Origin: Oscillospiraceae bacterium
Lineage (GTDB): Bacteria > Bacillota > Clostridia > Oscillospirales > Oscillospiraceae
DNA: 5,410 nucleotides
Assembly (NCBI GenBank): GCA_017438675.1
Contig: JAFRUW010000175.1
Span: 1 to 5,410 of the forward strand
Reading direction: 5' to 3'
The notes under the pieces are model-generated. The model searched no databases and was not told where the DNA came from. It was given only the letters and a program-made list of their open reading frames with translations. Below are positions 5,049 through 5,410 of the stretch, one piece after another. Both the position numbers and the translations under genes were made by a program. Each line of letters begins with the position of its first letter. Position 1 is the first letter of the stretch.

Positions 5049-5410
5049 TTGTCTCAACCCCTTTTCTCACCGCCGCCACACAGCGGTTTATCTTTACGCC
5101 CTGTTCATGGAACTTTGCCTCATAGTCGGTCATAATCCCGTTTACGCCTTTCTCATGGAGGTCGCGGGTCACGTCATAAACATCAAAGCCGCAGCCGATA
5201 AACTGCTCCAGGGACCACTCGAAGAGGCCGCTGTTGTCGGTTTTGAAGTGGATCTCACCGCCGTCCTTTAATACTTCCCGGTACATGGCAAGGAAAGACG
5301 GCGCGGTGAGCCGCCTTTTGAAGTGCTTTTTGTTGGGCCAGGGATCGCAGAAGTTTATATATATCCTGTCCGCCTCGCCGTCTGCGAAGAAGTCACGAAG
5401 ATTCGTCACG
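5035..5410 (-). CDS. trmB: tRNA (guanine-N7-)-methyltransferase TrmB, 3' part
   Basis: About 124 C-terminal residues are present; the start lies beyond the right edge. TrmB methylates G46 in the variable loop of tRNA using S-adenosylmethionine, in the cytoplasm. The family hallmarks are clear: RIYINFCDPWPNKKHFKRRL (DPWP at 5346-5335), GGEIHFKTDN, LFEWSLEQF, and the C-terminal MTDYEAKF stretch (TDYE at 5130-5119), which corresponds to the substrate/SAM-contacting TxYE motif. The product ends in a short basic tail. The apparent first codon in the window (GTG at 5409) is internal, because the preceding SAM-binding half is missing. It stops with TAG inside the start of murT, so the two genes are probably co-transcribed and translationally coupled. 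A functional link is not obvious; this is more likely a housekeeping neighbour. Confidence 0.93.
   Translation of the reverse strand, partial: VTNLRDFFADGEADRIYINFCDPWPNKKHFKRRLTAPSFLAMYREVLKDGGEIHFKTDNSGLFEWSLEQFIGCGFDVYDVTRDLHEKGVNGIMTDYEAKFHEQGVKINRCVAAVRKGVETNGKA

Noticed and set aside
3708..5135. 475-codon open frame on the plus strand opposite murT
   Set aside because: It is antisense to a gene with clear Mur ligase motifs, crosses two gene boundaries, and has no ribosome binding site or recognisable domain. It arises from the codon pattern of the real gene.

Overview
The window looks like a piece of chromosome from an anaerobic, low-to-moderate GC Firmicute. A gut or rumen Clostridia lineage (Oscillospiraceae or Lachnospiraceae-like) is my inference. 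It rests on the SleB-type hydrolase with a copper-amine-oxidase-like N-terminal domain, strong AGGAG-type ribosome binding sites, a Firmicutes-type trmB/murT/gatD neighbourhood and a spacer full of palindromes. No ribosomal RNA or other decisive taxonomic marker is present.

All genes lie on the minus strand and read from right to left. At the right edge is the 3' part of trmB (tRNA m7G46 methyltransferase, about 5410-5035). It overlaps by 14 nt a murT-like Mur ligase (5048-3669), whose stop overlaps by 1 nt the start of a gatD-like class I amidotransferase (3669-2962). After 34 nt comes an EctB-like class III aminotransferase (2927-1674, diaminobutyrate/2-oxoglutarate transaminase family). 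A 140-nt gap with a possible promoter and stem-loops then leads to a secreted SleB/CwlJ-type cell wall hydrolase (1533-565), followed by two strong intrinsic terminators. Positions 1-564 hold no credible gene but several palindromic elements.

The most interesting part is the murT-gatD-ectB block. The standard MurT/GatD pair amidates the D-Glu alpha-carboxyl of lipid II, using ammonia that GatD releases from glutamine. The GatD-like protein here keeps the family fold signature and length but lacks the nucleophilic Cys at the elbow, the catalytic His (TYLHG has become TYLIG) and the GGGSD-type motif. Its MurT partner keeps the ATP-binding loop and a four-Cys zinc ribbon, but differs where canonical MurT carries its RDQLDRYGE-type and DGxDVSW-type motifs. 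The pair therefore looks like a glutaminase-dead MurT/GatD variant.

The next gene makes, by family, a diamino acid (2,4-diaminobutyrate), yet no ectA or ectC is present in the window. My hypothesis is that this is a three-gene cassette in which the Mur-type ligase uses an amine other than glutamine-derived ammonia, possibly the aminotransferase product. It would act on a peptidoglycan precursor or another glutamyl-type substrate. This is inference; a simpler option is a ligase using free ammonia with GatD kept only as a structural partner.
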